From positions 124,001 through 188,000 of the forward strand of contig CAWFIB010000029.1 in NCBI GenBank assembly GCA_963815775.1: a stretch of DNA of 64,000 bases, given 5' to 3'. The notes beneath the pieces were generated by a model that was not told the DNA's origin, did no database searches, and worked only from the letters and a program-made list of their open reading frames with translations. The position numbers and the translations under genes are program-made. The DNA is from CAVVDY01 sp963815775 (GTDB lineage: Bacteria > Acidobacteriota > Terriglobia > Terriglobales > Acidobacteriaceae). Shown here one piece after another: positions 16,286 through 26,025 of the stretch. Position 1 is the first letter of the stretch. The number at the start of each line of letters is the position of its first letter.

Positions 16286-18724
16286 ATGCATAAGTTCACG
16301 CCGCAGTTCGCCGGTTGCCTGGTGGTTTTCCTGCTAGCTTCTTTTGGCTTCGCCTATGCGGACGCCGCTTTTGATTTAGCTGGGCCCAAAATCGAGGTGC
16401 GGGTACAGCGCGACAACAAGGAGCTGCCTATCGGCCAGGTCCCCAACCTGCAACCCGGGGACCGTCTGTGGATCCATCCCGATCTCCCGCCGAACCAGTC
16501 GGCCCATTATCTGATGGTGGTCGGCTTCCTGCGGGGCGCTACCAATCCGCCGCCCGAGAACTTATTTACCAAATTCGAGACCTGGTCGAAGTCGGTTCGC
16601 CAGGAAGGTGTGATGGTCAAGGTCCCCCAGGAGGCACAGCAGGCGCTGATCTTTCTTGCTCCTGAAACCGGCGGCGACTTCAGTACCTTGCGGTCTACTG
16701 TACGTGGCAAACCGGGGGCCTTTGTTCGCGCCGCGCAGGATTTGCAGCAGGCTAGCCTCGATCGCGCGCGCCTGGAAATGTATCTTGCCGAGTTGCGCAA
16801 GGCGTCGCAGGAGAACGCCTCCGATTTGCAAGCGCGTACTAACCTGCTGGCTCGAAGCCTGAGCATCAAGGTCGATCAGGCGTGTTTTCAGAAGCCCGCC
16901 GCGCAGCAGTTAGAGTGCCTGACCCAGAATAGTGATCAGCTCGTACTCGAAGATGCGCATACCCAAAGCATGGTCGCGATGCTGACCTCGGGAACTTCCA
17001 TCGACTTGCTGACCCAGATCAGCAATGCCCCGCACATCGGGGGAGCCGCCTATAGTCCATACGTCGGCGCCGTTGTGGATGTGGTGCGCATCCTGGGCAG
17101 CGCACATACCGCCAAGTATCAGTACATCCCGGCCCTTGCCATCCCGCAGGGCGATTCGCTCAACCTGAAGCTCAATAACCCGCCATCGTTTCACGATCCC
17201 AAGTCGGTCATCGTAATCGGGCTGCCTCCGATCGAGAAGGCACAGCCGCCACCCTTGCGACCCCTCGACCCGAAGCAGCTCCAATGTGCACAAATACCGA
17301 ACCTGGTGCTTCCGGCCGATGGCGCGCCCCTGATCTTCGGCACCGACCTGGGTCATGACTTCACGCTCGACCTCGCCGACGCTGCCGGCAAGCAAATTAA
17401 GCTGCCGGCCAAGGCGGACGCCAACCTCGGCGGCTTTGTCCTGGACACCCGCGCGCTACACGACGTCACCCTGCCGCCAAGCTTTACTGCCACCGTGCAC
17501 GGCGTCTGGGGATTTGATAGCTTTGAGGGCCCTTCGTACCACCTCCGCAGCTCGCAACCCGCGACTTGGAACGTAAGCCCGTCCGATGCCAGCGCGTTAA
17601 TCGTCGGCCGCCAGGATACGATTCATCTTCATTCTCCCGACGCGGTGTGTGTTGCGGGCCTGACTGCACAAGACCAGGGCAAGAGCCTGCCGACCACCTG
17701 GAAGATGACCCAACCGGACACCTTAGAGGTCCAGGTCGCGCTGCAAAGTGCCGCCCCGGGTCCGCTTCAGCTTCACGTGAAGAAATACGGTGCGAAGCAG
17801 CCCGACATAGTAACTTTGCAAAGCTACTCGGAAGCGGCCAGGCTCGACTCTTTCGAGGTGCACGCCGGCGATACCGCTGGCACCTTGAGCGGCACCCGGC
17901 TCGACCAGGTCGCAGCCCTGGACCTGGATGGCATACACTTCACCCCCGGCGATCTTTCCCGCAGCAATCAGCAGGATGAACTGAAAATGTTGGCTGGCCC
18001 CGCAGGGGCGGTGCAAACGCTGACGCCCGCGCCACAGTCGACCGCGAAGGTCACGTTGAAAGATGGCCGCTCTCTCCCCGTAAAAGCTTCCATCGAACCG
18101 CCCCGGCCGCAGGTCGCTTTGCTCAGCAAAACGCCCGCCTCCGCCTCACCAACCGAAAGCGACGACAAGATTCAACTTACGGGTGCCGATGAGATGGCGC
18201 AGGACCAGGTGCTGCGCTTCTCGCTGAAGAGCGTTATGCCGCAGAGGTTCGCACCGGCAGAAAAGATAGAAGTGGCCACTTCCAACGAATCTTTCCACAC
18301 CGACCTGAGCACGGCCAAGGAGTCTCTCACCTTGCAGGATCCGCAAACCGTGTTGGCAGTCCTTAGCCCGCTGCAGGACCTCGGGCCATCCGCCTTTGGC
18401 CCGCTGAAGTTCCGCGTCGTTGATGCCGACGGCGCCGCCGGCGATTGGCAGCCCCTGGTTACCCTGGTCCGCGTTCCCACCCTGTCGGAAGTGCAATGCG
18501 CCGGGGCCCCGGACCAGCAATGCAAGCTCTTGGGACAAAAACTTTTCCTGATCGATTCCATCAGTACCGACTCCGAGTTCAGCGACGCAGTGCAGGTCCC
18601 CGAAGGTTTCTTTGAAGACGCACTCACCATTCCGCCGCCTTCGGACAAAGTTCTGTACCTGAAGCTGCGTGATGATCCATCGGTGGTTAACACCGCCACC
18701 GTGCCCATGGTGACCAGACCATGA
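16286..18724 (+). CDS. Large exported protein of unknown function (812 aa)
   Basis: Signal peptide 'MHKFTPQFAGCLVVFLLASFGFAYA' and then a mature region without membrane segments. Visible parts: an N-terminal beta domain ('LQPGDRLWIHPDLPPNQS'), a helical segment at about 160-260 with two cysteines ('QACFQKPAAQQLECL'), and a long beta-rich region with several IPT/Ig-like strands ('SFEVHAGDTAGTLSGTRLDQV'). No catalytic motif is recognised. The ATG follows 'ATAGGAGAT'. Transcribed divergently from the UBP zinc-finger gene and about 110 bases upstream of the efflux operon, which has its own promoter. Likely periplasmic. Confidence 0.75.
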   Translation: MHKFTPQFAGCLVVFLLASFGFAYADAAFDLAGPKIEVRVQRDNKELPIGQVPNLQPGDRLWIHPDLPPNQSAHYLMVVGFLRGATNPPPENLFTKFETWSKSVRQEGVMVKVPQEAQQALIFLAPETGGDFSTLRSTVRGKPGAFVRAAQDLQQASLDRARLEMYLAELRKASQENASDLQARTNLLARSLSIKVDQACFQKPAAQQLECLTQNSDQLVLEDAHTQSMVAMLTSGTSIDLLTQISNAPHIGGAAYSPYVGAVVDVVRILGSAHTAKYQYIPALAIPQGDSLNLKLNNPPSFHDPKSVIVIGLPPIEKAQPPPLRPLDPKQLQCAQIPNLVLPADGAPLIFGTDLGHDFTLDLADAAGKQIKLPAKADANLGGFVLDTRALHDVTLPPSFTATVHGVWGFDSFEGPSYHLRSSQPATWNVSPSDASALIVGRQDTIHLHSPDAVCVAGLTAQDQGKSLPTTWKMTQPDTLEVQVALQSAAPGPLQLHVKKYGAKQPDIVTLQSYSEAARLDSFEVHAGDTAGTLSGTRLDQVAALDLDGIHFTPGDLSRSNQQDELKMLAGPAGAVQTLTPAPQSTAKVTLKDGRSLPVKASIEPPRPQVALLSKTPASASPTESDDKIQLTGADEMAQDQVLRFSLKSVMPQRFAPAEKIEVATSNESFHTDLSTAKESLTLQDPQTVLAVLSPLQDLGPSAFGPLKFRVVDADGAAGDWQPLVTLVRVPTLSEVQCAGAPDQQCKLLGQKLFLIDSISTDSEFSDAVQVPEGFFEDALTIPPPSDKVLYLKLRDDPSVVNTATVPMVTRP

Positions 18725-18768
18725 TCGCTCGGGGGCCCATTGAATCATTTTGTTCAGGCCGCGTAATT

Positions 18769-18796
18769 TTGTGAATGCGGCTCGGCCTTGTATATA
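18769..18796 (+). promoter_or_regulatory. Putative sigma-70 promoter of the efflux operon
   Basis: TTGTGA and TATATA separated by 16 bases, about 40 bases before the TolC-type gene's start codon. Confidence 0.5.
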
Positions 18797-18834
18797 GTTT
18801 TTGTTCAGATTACTGATTGAGTTGCGAGGCTAGA

Positions 18835-20187
18835 GTGTCCCGAACTCTTCGAATATCTTCTATTCTCGCGATTCTGATCTTCTTGCCAGGCGGGCTGTTG
18901 TCGCAGGCGCCGCCACCGAATCAGGCAACAGCTACTGCAACCGGCAGCACAGTCTCATTGACCTTGGCGGATGCGCTCACCCGCGCCAAAACCAACAACC
19001 CGCAATTCCAGGCCGCGGTGACCGAACTCGGACTGGCCCGCGAGAACCGGGCGCAGGCCCGCGCTGGATTGCTTCCCGACGTGAATTACAGCAACAGCTT
19101 TCTCTACACCCAGGGCAACGGAGTGTATTCGCCGGACGGCAGCAGCACCGGCGTGTTTATCGCCAACAACGGTGTGCATGAATACCTCAGTCAGGGCATT
19201 GCGCATGAAGGCATAAGTCCGGCGCAAATCGCCGATTATCAGCGAACCAGTGCAGCTCTGGCGCTGGCACAAGCCCGCAACGAGATCGCTGCGCGCGGAC
19301 TGGTGGTGACGGTTGTGCAAGACTTCTACGGCTACCTCGCCGCGCAGAGTCGAGCCGTGAGTGCACAGAACGTGCTGGATGAAGCGCAGCACTTCCTGAG
19401 CATTACGCAGAAGCTGGAACAGGGCGGCGAGGTCGCGCACTCCGACGTGATCAAAGCTCAGATTCAGGCCAATGATCTGCTACGTGCACGCGACCAGGCA
19501 AAGCTGACAGAACAGAACGCCAGGCTTGCGCTGGCGGTGCTGCTGTTTCCCAACTTCTTTCAGGACTTCACTCTGGTCAGCGACCTATCCACGGTTCCGC
19601 TCCTGCCGCCGATGCCGGATGTGCAGCAAATGGCCGAGAGGAATAACCCTGAGCTGAAAGCCGCGTACGCGGCGCTCGACGTTGCCAATAAGGAGATCTC
19701 TGTCGCCTGGGCCGGGTACTTGCCCTCGCTGACCATCGACATGTACTACGGCATCGATGCCAACCAGTTTGCCGTCTACAACCGCGAAGACGCACGCAAC
19801 CTTGGCTATGCCGGCGCGGCGACCCTCAACATTCCCGTGTGGAACTGGGGAGCGACCCAAAGCAAGGTCCGCCAGGCGCAGCTTCAGCGCAATCTGGCAA
19901 AGGTGGAGTTGAGCGCCGCCCAGCGTACCGCCATTGCCAACCTGCAATCCTTCTACAACGAGGCCGAAACCGCGCGTGCCCACATTGATTTGCTGGAGCG
20001 AACGGCGGCGCTCGCGGCCGAGAGCCTCCGCCTCACAACTCTGCGCTACCAGTCAGGCGAGGCGACCGCGTTGGAAGTAGTCGACGCTCAGAACACGCTG
20101 GCCGCAGCCCGCAACAACCTCGATGACGGTCAGGTACGATATCGAGTCGCACTGGCGAATCTGCAAACCCTGACGGGAACTTTCTAA
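18835..20187 (+). CDS. TolC-family outer membrane efflux protein
   Basis: 450-residue outer-membrane channel component of a tripartite pump. Signal peptide after the GTG start ('RISSILAILIFLPGGLLSQA'), then two OEP repeats: 'LTLADALTRAKTNNPQFQAA' opens the first, 'VQQMAERNNPELKAAYAALD' the second, ending 'YQSGEATALEVVDAQNTLAAA'. GTG 18835 is chosen over TTG 18817 because it follows 'GAGG' and begins the signal peptide. The stop overlaps the next ATG (TAATG), so translation is coupled to the adaptor gene. Confidence 0.92.
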   Translation: MSRTLRISSILAILIFLPGGLLSQAPPPNQATATATGSTVSLTLADALTRAKTNNPQFQAAVTELGLARENRAQARAGLLPDVNYSNSFLYTQGNGVYSPDGSSTGVFIANNGVHEYLSQGIAHEGISPAQIADYQRTSAALALAQARNEIAARGLVVTVVQDFYGYLAAQSRAVSAQNVLDEAQHFLSITQKLEQGGEVAHSDVIKAQIQANDLLRARDQAKLTEQNARLALAVLLFPNFFQDFTLVSDLSTVPLLPPMPDVQQMAERNNPELKAAYAALDVANKEISVAWAGYLPSLTIDMYYGIDANQFAVYNREDARNLGYAGAATLNIPVWNWGATQSKVRQAQLQRNLAKVELSAAQRTAIANLQSFYNEAETARAHIDLLERTAALAAESLRLTTLRYQSGEATALEVVDAQNTLAAARNNLDDGQVRYRVALANLQTLTGTF

Positions 20188-21476
20188 TGACGACGAGCCT
20201 CAAGCGCCGAGCCGGACTGCTGTCTCTCACTACTATGTTGGTAGTGGCGGCGCTCACTCTGAGTGGCTGCTCGAAGAACGAAGCGGCTCCCCAGCCTGTC
20301 GTCAACGTGCAAGTCGCCAAAGCCGAGCTCGGCGAGATACAGCAGATCGTCGAGTCCGAGGCCATCCTGTTTCCCGAAAACCAGTCGGCCATCACTCCCA
20401 AGGTCTCTGCCCCGGTGAAAGAGTTCTACGTCAACCGTGGCAGTAAGGTACACAAGGGCGAACTTCTCGCGGTTCTGGAAAATCGTGATCTGGCCGGAGC
20501 CGCCGCCGACAACAAAGGCACGTACCAGCAGGCGCAGGCAAACTACGGGCTGGCAACCTCCTCGTCGCTGCCCGAGGAATGGCAGAAGGCGGAAGACGAC
20601 TTGAGGACCGCCAAAGAGGCCTACGAGGCCCAGCAGAAGGTCTATGACAGCCGGAAGTCCCTCTATGAGGAAGGCGCCATGGCGCGCAAGGAGCTGGACG
20701 CCTCAGCCGTCGCTCTCTCGCAGGCGAAGGCGCAATACCAGCTCGCGCAGCAGCATCTTGCAGCGCTCCAGAAGTCCGGCAAGAAAGATCAGCTTCAGGC
20801 GGCAAAAGGGCAACTGACTTCCGCGCAGGGCAAGTACGAAAACGCAGCGGCGCAGTTGTCGTACACCGAGATTCGCAGCCCCATCGATGGCATTGTCACC
20901 GACCGGCCCCTGTACCCCGGCGAGACGGCTGCGCCGGGCACGCCTTTGCTGACAGTAATGGATACCTCCTCCGTCATCGCGAAGGCGCACATCCCACAGG
21001 AGCAGGCAGCCGCGTTGAAAGTCGGCGATCCGGCCACGATTATCGCTCCCGGCGACATCAAAGCCGGGGGAAAGGTCACGCTGATCAGCCCCGCGCTCGA
21101 TCCCAACAGCACGACCGTCGAGATTTGGATTGAAGCGCCTAATCCCGAGGGCAACCTGCGTCCTGGAACCACGGTTCGCGTTCAGGCGGTTGCGCAAACG
21201 GTGCAGGATGCGATTGTTGTACCCGCCTCCGCCATCCTGAAAACTCCGGATGGCGCCACCACCGTCATGGTAGTTCGCGACAATACCGCCCATCAGGCGC
21301 CCGTGGAGGTTGGCGTTCGCCAGGGCGATCGCGTGCAGATCGCGAAGGGGCTGAGCGCCGGCGAGACTGTCATCGTTTCCGGCGGCTACGCTTTGCCTGA
21401 TAACACCAAGGTAAAGATTGTCGAAGCTGCTGAGGGCGCCAAGCCCGAAGCCCCGGCCGCCGGGGCAAAGGACTGA
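20187..21476 (+). CDS. RND efflux periplasmic adaptor (HlyD/MFP family) lipoprotein
   Basis: 429 residues. The signal peptide ends in a lipobox 'LSGC', so the adaptor is probably lipid-anchored. Domains in order: barrel-sandwich half motif ('KVSAPVKEFYVNRGSKVHKGELLAVLEN'-like), an alpha-helical hairpin at about 100-215 rich in Gln/Ala/Lys, second lipoyl half ('TEIRSPIDGIVTDR'), beta-barrel and membrane-proximal domains ('GDRVQIAKGLSAGETVIVSGG'). Overlaps the TolC-type stop by one base; the RND pump gene starts 7 bases after its stop. Confidence 0.92.
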   Translation: MTTSLKRRAGLLSLTTMLVVAALTLSGCSKNEAAPQPVVNVQVAKAELGEIQQIVESEAILFPENQSAITPKVSAPVKEFYVNRGSKVHKGELLAVLENRDLAGAAADNKGTYQQAQANYGLATSSSLPEEWQKAEDDLRTAKEAYEAQQKVYDSRKSLYEEGAMARKELDASAVALSQAKAQYQLAQQHLAALQKSGKKDQLQAAKGQLTSAQGKYENAAAQLSYTEIRSPIDGIVTDRPLYPGETAAPGTPLLTVMDTSSVIAKAHIPQEQAAALKVGDPATIIAPGDIKAGGKVTLISPALDPNSTTVEIWIEAPNPEGNLRPGTTVRVQAVAQTVQDAIVVPASAILKTPDGATTVMVVRDNTAHQAPVEVGVRQGDRVQIAKGLSAGETVIVSGGYALPDNTKVKIVEAAEGAKPEAPAAGAKD

Positions 21477-21483
21477 GCCGCGC

Positions 21484-24400
21484 ATGAGCGTGCACTCCAT
21501 TCTCGAACGCGTGCGCACCCATGAGCCCGCCGACGAGACCTTTTGGTTCACGCGCTACGCGAAGTCGCTGATCTTCCTCATCCTGATCCTGTCCATCGCC
21601 GGAATCTATCTCGCTTTCACCGTCCCGATTTCTGTTTTTCCGGCAACCAACTTCCCGCGGGTCGTGATCGGTGTCGATAACGGCGTCATGCCGATCGACC
21701 AGATGATGGTGACCATCACGCGTCCCATCGAGGAATCGGTCAACAGCGTTCCCGGATTGCAGCAGGTGCGCTCGATCACCAGCCGCGGCTCCGCCGAAAT
21801 CGATCTCTTCTTCGACTGGCACGTGGACATGGTGACCACGCTGCAACTGGTCGATTCTGCTCTGTCGCAGATCAGGAACTCATTACCTGCCACCGCGGTC
21901 ATCCAGACACATCGCCTGACTTTCGCAAGTTTTCCCATCATCGGCTACAGCCTCACCTCCGACACCGTGCCGCAGACCGAGCTCTGGACCATGGCTACTT
22001 ACGAGCTCAAGCCCAGGCTCAATCGGCTCGACGGTGTGGCCACGGTGCTGGTGCAAGGCGGTCAGGAGCCGGAGTTCCACATCACCCCTGATCCCGCCGA
22101 GCTGCTCGCCGCCAACGTCACCGTCCCGGACATCCTCGATGCCGTGCGCCGCACCAATCTCATCGACTCGCCCGGTCTGCTGCCGCAAAATCACCAGCTC
22201 TATCTTGGCCTGGTCGATGCGCAGGTGCGTGACCCGCAGCAGATCGGCAACATTGTCGTGAAGTCCACGCCTGCCGGCGTGCCCATTCACATTCGGGATG
22301 TGGCTTCGGTCGAGCCGGGAGTGAAGCCGGTCTACACCATCGTTACCGCCAACCAGAAGCCGGCGGTATTGCTCAATGTCTCGCGCCAGCCTGACAGCAA
22401 CACGGTGGAAGTTGCCAACGAAGTGCACGCTGAGGTCGAGCGCATACGCCAGACGCTTCCTCCTGGGGTGAAGCTTGAGCCCTTCTACGATCAATCGCAG
22501 ATCGTCACCGAGTCGATCAAGAGCGTGCGCGACGCCATCCTCATTGGCCTCATCCTCGCCTCGCTCATCATGGTGCTGTTCCTGCGCGACTGGGGAACCT
22601 CGCTCGTCGCCGCGCTCGTCATCCCCGTTACCATCTTCGTAACCTTCATCGCGCTGAAGGTGCTGCACCAGAGCTTCAACTTGATGACGCTCGGCGGCTT
22701 GGCGGCCGCAGTCGGCCTGGTGATCGACGACGCCATCGTCGTGGTCGAGAACGTCGCCCTGCACCGTGACGCCGGACAGGGTAGGCTGGAGGCGATTCAG
22801 AGCGCGCTGCGAGAGATCACTGTTCCGCTGATTGGCTCAACCATCACGCCCATCGTCGTCTTTCTTCCTCTGATCGCGACCACCGGCGTCACCGGCGTGT
22901 TCTTCCGCGCGCTGGCCATCACCGTCGCAGCCGCCTTGATTACATCGCTCGGCCTGGCGCTCACCTGGACGCCTACCCTCAGCCAATACTTCATACGCAA
23001 GAAGCCGGCTCTCGACGAAGAGCGCTTGCAAGGCTCCAGCCAGCAAGAGAGGCTCCTCGCCGCCGAAGAAGCTTCCCTCGGCCCTATCTTCCGCAAAATT
23101 GTTGACTTCTACGAACGTGCGCTGCGCTTTGCGCTGGAGCGCCCCAAGTGGATGGCCGTCTTTGCGGTGGTCCTGATCGCCGCCTCCTTTGTGTGCTTTC
23201 GCGCTCTAGGCACCGATCTGCTGCCCGCGATGGATGAAGGCGGCTTCATCATCGACTACATCACCCCTGCCGGCACCTCGCTCGAAGAAACCAATCGCAT
23301 GGTGCTGGATATCGAGCGCATGCTCTCGCAGACGCCCGAGGTGCAGAGCTTCTCGCGCCGCACCGGATTGCAACTTGGCCTCGCTACCGTCACCGAAGCC
23401 AACAACGGCGACATCGCGGTGAAGCTGAAGAGCAAGCGTAGCCGAGGGGTGGATGAGATCATGGCCAACTTGCGCGCCGAAATCGCCAAGCGCGAGCCCG
23501 GCATCGACGTCGAATTCATCCAGGTCTTGCAGGACATGATCGGCGACCTGTCGAATTCTCCTGAGCCGGTGCAGATCAAGCTGTTTTCGCCTGACGCCGC
23601 GCTGCTGCAGGAATGGGCCCCGAAGGTCGCCGACGCCATTGGCAAAGTCAACGGGGTGGTCGACATCCTCAACGGAATTGACAATACCATCAGCAATCCG
23701 GCGACCGTGTTCAACGTCGATCCCATGGTCGCCGCGCGCGCCGGATTCACCCCCGAAGAGGTCGCCATCGATGCTAGCGCCATTCTCGAGGGTGAACCCG
23801 CCGCGACTCCCGTCATCGCTCACGACAAGGCCTTCACCATTCGCGTGCGCTACCCCGAAGCCAACCGCAGCTCGCTTGCTGCCATGAGCAACACGCTTCT
23901 CAACAGCGCCTCCGGCCACACCGCGACTCTCGGCACCCTGGCCAGCGTCACCGAGCTTCCTGGCCAGCCGGAAATCCGCCGCGAAAACCTGCTGCGCGAC
24001 GTCACCGTCACCGCGCGCCTGGAAGGCCGCGACCTGGGCAGCGCCATCAAAGCCGTGCAGCAGGCGGTCAACGATCTGCACCTCCCGCCTTCCATCCGCG
24101 TCATCTATGGCGGAACCTACGAAGAGCAGCAGCAGTCCTTCCACGATCTTCTTCTTGTTCTGGTGCTGGCTACCCTGCTTGTCTTCCTGGTGCTGCTCTT
24201 CGAATTTCGGACCCTGGCCGCTCCCCTGGCGATTCTTGCCTCCGCGCTGCTGTCGAGCTCCGGAGTCTTTCTCGCTCTGCTCATCACCGGAACCGCCTTC
24301 AACATCGCATCCTTCATGGGCCTGATCATGGTCATCGGCATCGTGGCCAAGAACGGCATTCTGCTACTCGACGCCGACCAGCGCTTCCGCGCCCAGGGAA

Positions 24401-24651
24401 TGCCGCCGGAAGACGCCATGATCCAGGCCGGCCGCCGCCGCCTGCGGCCTATCATGATGACTGCCCTCGCCGCTGTCGCCGGAATGTTGCCGCTGGCCTT
24501 CGCCTTGGGCGCGGGCTCGCAAATGCTCCAGCCACTCGCCATCGCTGTCATCGGCGGCATCACCATCTCGATGGTCCTGTCGCTGATCATCACCCCGGCC
24601 GTGCACTTTTATTTGAGCCATGAAGCTGTTACACGTTCAGAATCGAATTGA
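21484..24651 (+). CDS. RND-family efflux pump inner-membrane subunit (AcrB-like)
   Basis: 1055-residue proton-driven transporter with the standard RND layout: one membrane segment near residue 30, periplasmic loop, six segments, second large loop, five segments. Marker motifs: 'GLVIDDAIVVVENV' in the fourth segment region (paired Asp of the proton relay) and 'LIMVIGIVAKNGILLLD' in the second half; 'RPIMMTALAAVAGMLPLAF' near the end. ATG 21484 starts at the cytoplasmic helix and is favoured over an earlier in-frame start inside the adaptor gene. Substrate cannot be inferred; sequence motifs fit either the HAE or CusA branch loosely. Confidence 0.93.
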   Translation: MSVHSILERVRTHEPADETFWFTRYAKSLIFLILILSIAGIYLAFTVPISVFPATNFPRVVIGVDNGVMPIDQMMVTITRPIEESVNSVPGLQQVRSITSRGSAEIDLFFDWHVDMVTTLQLVDSALSQIRNSLPATAVIQTHRLTFASFPIIGYSLTSDTVPQTELWTMATYELKPRLNRLDGVATVLVQGGQEPEFHITPDPAELLAANVTVPDILDAVRRTNLIDSPGLLPQNHQLYLGLVDAQVRDPQQIGNIVVKSTPAGVPIHIRDVASVEPGVKPVYTIVTANQKPAVLLNVSRQPDSNTVEVANEVHAEVERIRQTLPPGVKLEPFYDQSQIVTESIKSVRDAILIGLILASLIMVLFLRDWGTSLVAALVIPVTIFVTFIALKVLHQSFNLMTLGGLAAAVGLVIDDAIVVVENVALHRDAGQGRLEAIQSALREITVPLIGSTITPIVVFLPLIATTGVTGVFFRALAITVAAALITSLGLALTWTPTLSQYFIRKKPALDEERLQGSSQQERLLAAEEASLGPIFRKIVDFYERALRFALERPKWMAVFAVVLIAASFVCFRALGTDLLPAMDEGGFIIDYITPAGTSLEETNRMVLDIERMLSQTPEVQSFSRRTGLQLGLATVTEANNGDIAVKLKSKRSRGVDEIMANLRAEIAKREPGIDVEFIQVLQDMIGDLSNSPEPVQIKLFSPDAALLQEWAPKVADAIGKVNGVVDILNGIDNTISNPATVFNVDPMVAARAGFTPEEVAIDASAILEGEPAATPVIAHDKAFTIRVRYPEANRSSLAAMSNTLLNSASGHTATLGTLASVTELPGQPEIRRENLLRDVTVTARLEGRDLGSAIKAVQQAVNDLHLPPSIRVIYGGTYEEQQQSFHDLLLVLVLATLLVFLVLLFEFRTLAAPLAILASALLSSSGVFLALLITGTAFNIASFMGLIMVIGIVAKNGILLLDADQRFRAQGMPPEDAMIQAGRRRLRPIMMTALAAVAGMLPLAFALGAGSQMLQPLAIAVIGGITISMVLSLIITPAVHFYLSHEAVTRSESN

Positions 24652-24663
24652 GGAGGAGATTTT

Positions 24664-25670
24664 ATGAAACGCCTTGCCGCTTTACTAATCGCCAGCATCC
24701 TGCTGTCGCTGCCCGCCTTCGCCCCCAGAAGCAATACAAGCTGGCCAACACCGTCAAGCTCGGAGGTGAGGGCTTTTGGGACTACCTCACCTACGACAAG
24801 GACGCGAACCGCCTGTTCATCACCCGCGGCACCCACGTGATGGTCGTCGACACCAGCTCGCTCAAGCAGGTCGCCGACATCCCCGACCTCTCGGGTATTC
24901 ATGGCGTCGCGCTCGTCCCCGGGATGAACAAAGGCTTCGTCAGCAACGGAGGCGATGACCTGGTCGCGGTCTTCGACCTCAAGACGCTGAAGGTCACCGA
25001 GAAAATCAAGGTCGGCACCCGTCCCGACGCCATCATCTACGAGCCCTTTTCTAAGCACGTTTTCACCTTCAATGCCCGGAGCCAGGACTCCACCGTCATC
25101 GATGCCGCATCAGGCAAAGTCGTGGCAACCATCCCTCTCGGCGGCAAGCCCGAGTTCGCCGCCAGCGATGGCAAAGGCAAGGTCTATGTCAACATCGAAG
25201 ACAAGAGCGAGCTGGCAGTGATCGACGTCAAGAGCAATACCGCCACCGCCCACTGGCCGCTGAAGGGTTGTGACGAACCCAGCGCCCTGGCCTTCGACGT
25301 CGCCCACGGCCGCCTCTTCTCCGGATGCGGCAACAAGGTTATGGCCGTGACCGACGCCGCCTCAGGCAAAATCATCACCCTGGTTCCCATCGGCGGAGGA
25401 GTCGACGCCGGCCGTTTCAATCCCAAAACCCAGGAAGTCTTCATGTCCTGCGGCGATGGCACGCTGCCCGTGATTCACGAAGATTCGCCCGACAAGTACA
25501 CCGTGAAGCAGACGGTGGCGACCGCGCGCGGCGCACGCACCATGGCCCTCGACGCCGATAGCAACACCATATATCTGGTCACCGCCCAATTCGGTGAGAA
25601 GGGCCCCAACGATCGCCGCCCGCCCATGGTCCCGGGAAGTTTCGAGCTGCTGGTGGTGAAGCCGGAGTAG
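24664..25670 (+). CDS. YncE/YVTN-type beta-propeller protein with an apparent frameshift after the signal peptide
   Basis: The body is a secreted seven-bladed propeller with YVTN-like repeats ('GIHGVALVPGMNKGFVSNGG', 'VFDLKTLKVTEKIKVGTRPD', 'SALAFDVAHGRLFSGC'). The expected start is ATG 24664: it follows 'GAGGAGG' at good spacing and encodes a textbook signal peptide 'MKRLAALLIASILLSLPAFA'. That frame is closed after about 58 codons, while the propeller ('QKQYKLANTVKLGGEGFWDY') lies in another frame beginning just after a run of five C at 24722-24726. One missing C (or two extra) would join them. Without the shift only a TTG at 24648, overlapping the ribosome binding site, opens the body. Last gene of the efflux operon, 12 bases after the pump stop. 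Confidence 0.8.
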
Positions 25671-25927
25671 CTTTCATCTGGCAGTTGTGTGGTGCTTACC
25701 TGTCAGTTGTCAATGCCCTGAACGGCAAGTAAACGACACCGCAGAAGGAAGTTCCGACTCCGCGAAGCGGAGGCCATAGTCTAGCTAGCCCACGAAGCGC
25801 AGCGCAGTGCCGAGTAACCTACCCATTGAATCGATGAGTCTCGTAGGGACGGCACGGCTAAGCGACTGTAGAAGCCAATCAGCGGTTCCCACCGTGATCC
25901 TGACCGAAGCAAAGAAAAATCCCGAAA

Positions 25928-25964
25928 TTCTCCGTGTCCTCTGTGCCTCAGTGGTGAAAGCTTT
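25928..25964 (+). repeat. Dispersed 'tctccgtgtcctctgtg...gtggtgaaa' element, copy 1
   Basis: An intergenic block that recurs, inverted and slightly changed, at 39224-39268 upstream of prmC. Both contain TTCTC-GTGT-CTC-GTGCCTC-GTGGTGAAA in order. Part of the 355-base gap between the propeller gene and the DUF4442 gene, which holds no supported gene. Confidence 0.55.
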
Positions 25965-25972
25965 TCGCAGGC

Positions 25973-26016
25973 GGTGCCCCATCCCTTCCCCGATTTTGGG
26001 AAAAGGGTGGGATCAT
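25973..26016. repeat. CCCATCCC...GGGTGGG hairpin repeat, copy 1
   Basis: Long imperfect hairpin (GTGCCCCATCCCTTCCCC paired with GGGAAAAGGGTGGGAT) ending 9 bases before the start codon of the next gene. Related hairpins are at 41862-41905 and 42652-42702. Confidence 0.65.
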
Positions 26017-26025
26017 AATGTCTGC

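Noticed and set aside
16157..16291. Longer start for the UBP zinc finger protein
   Set aside because: The extension is not domain-like, would overlap the divergent gene's start, and a GTG with a good ribosome site lies downstream.
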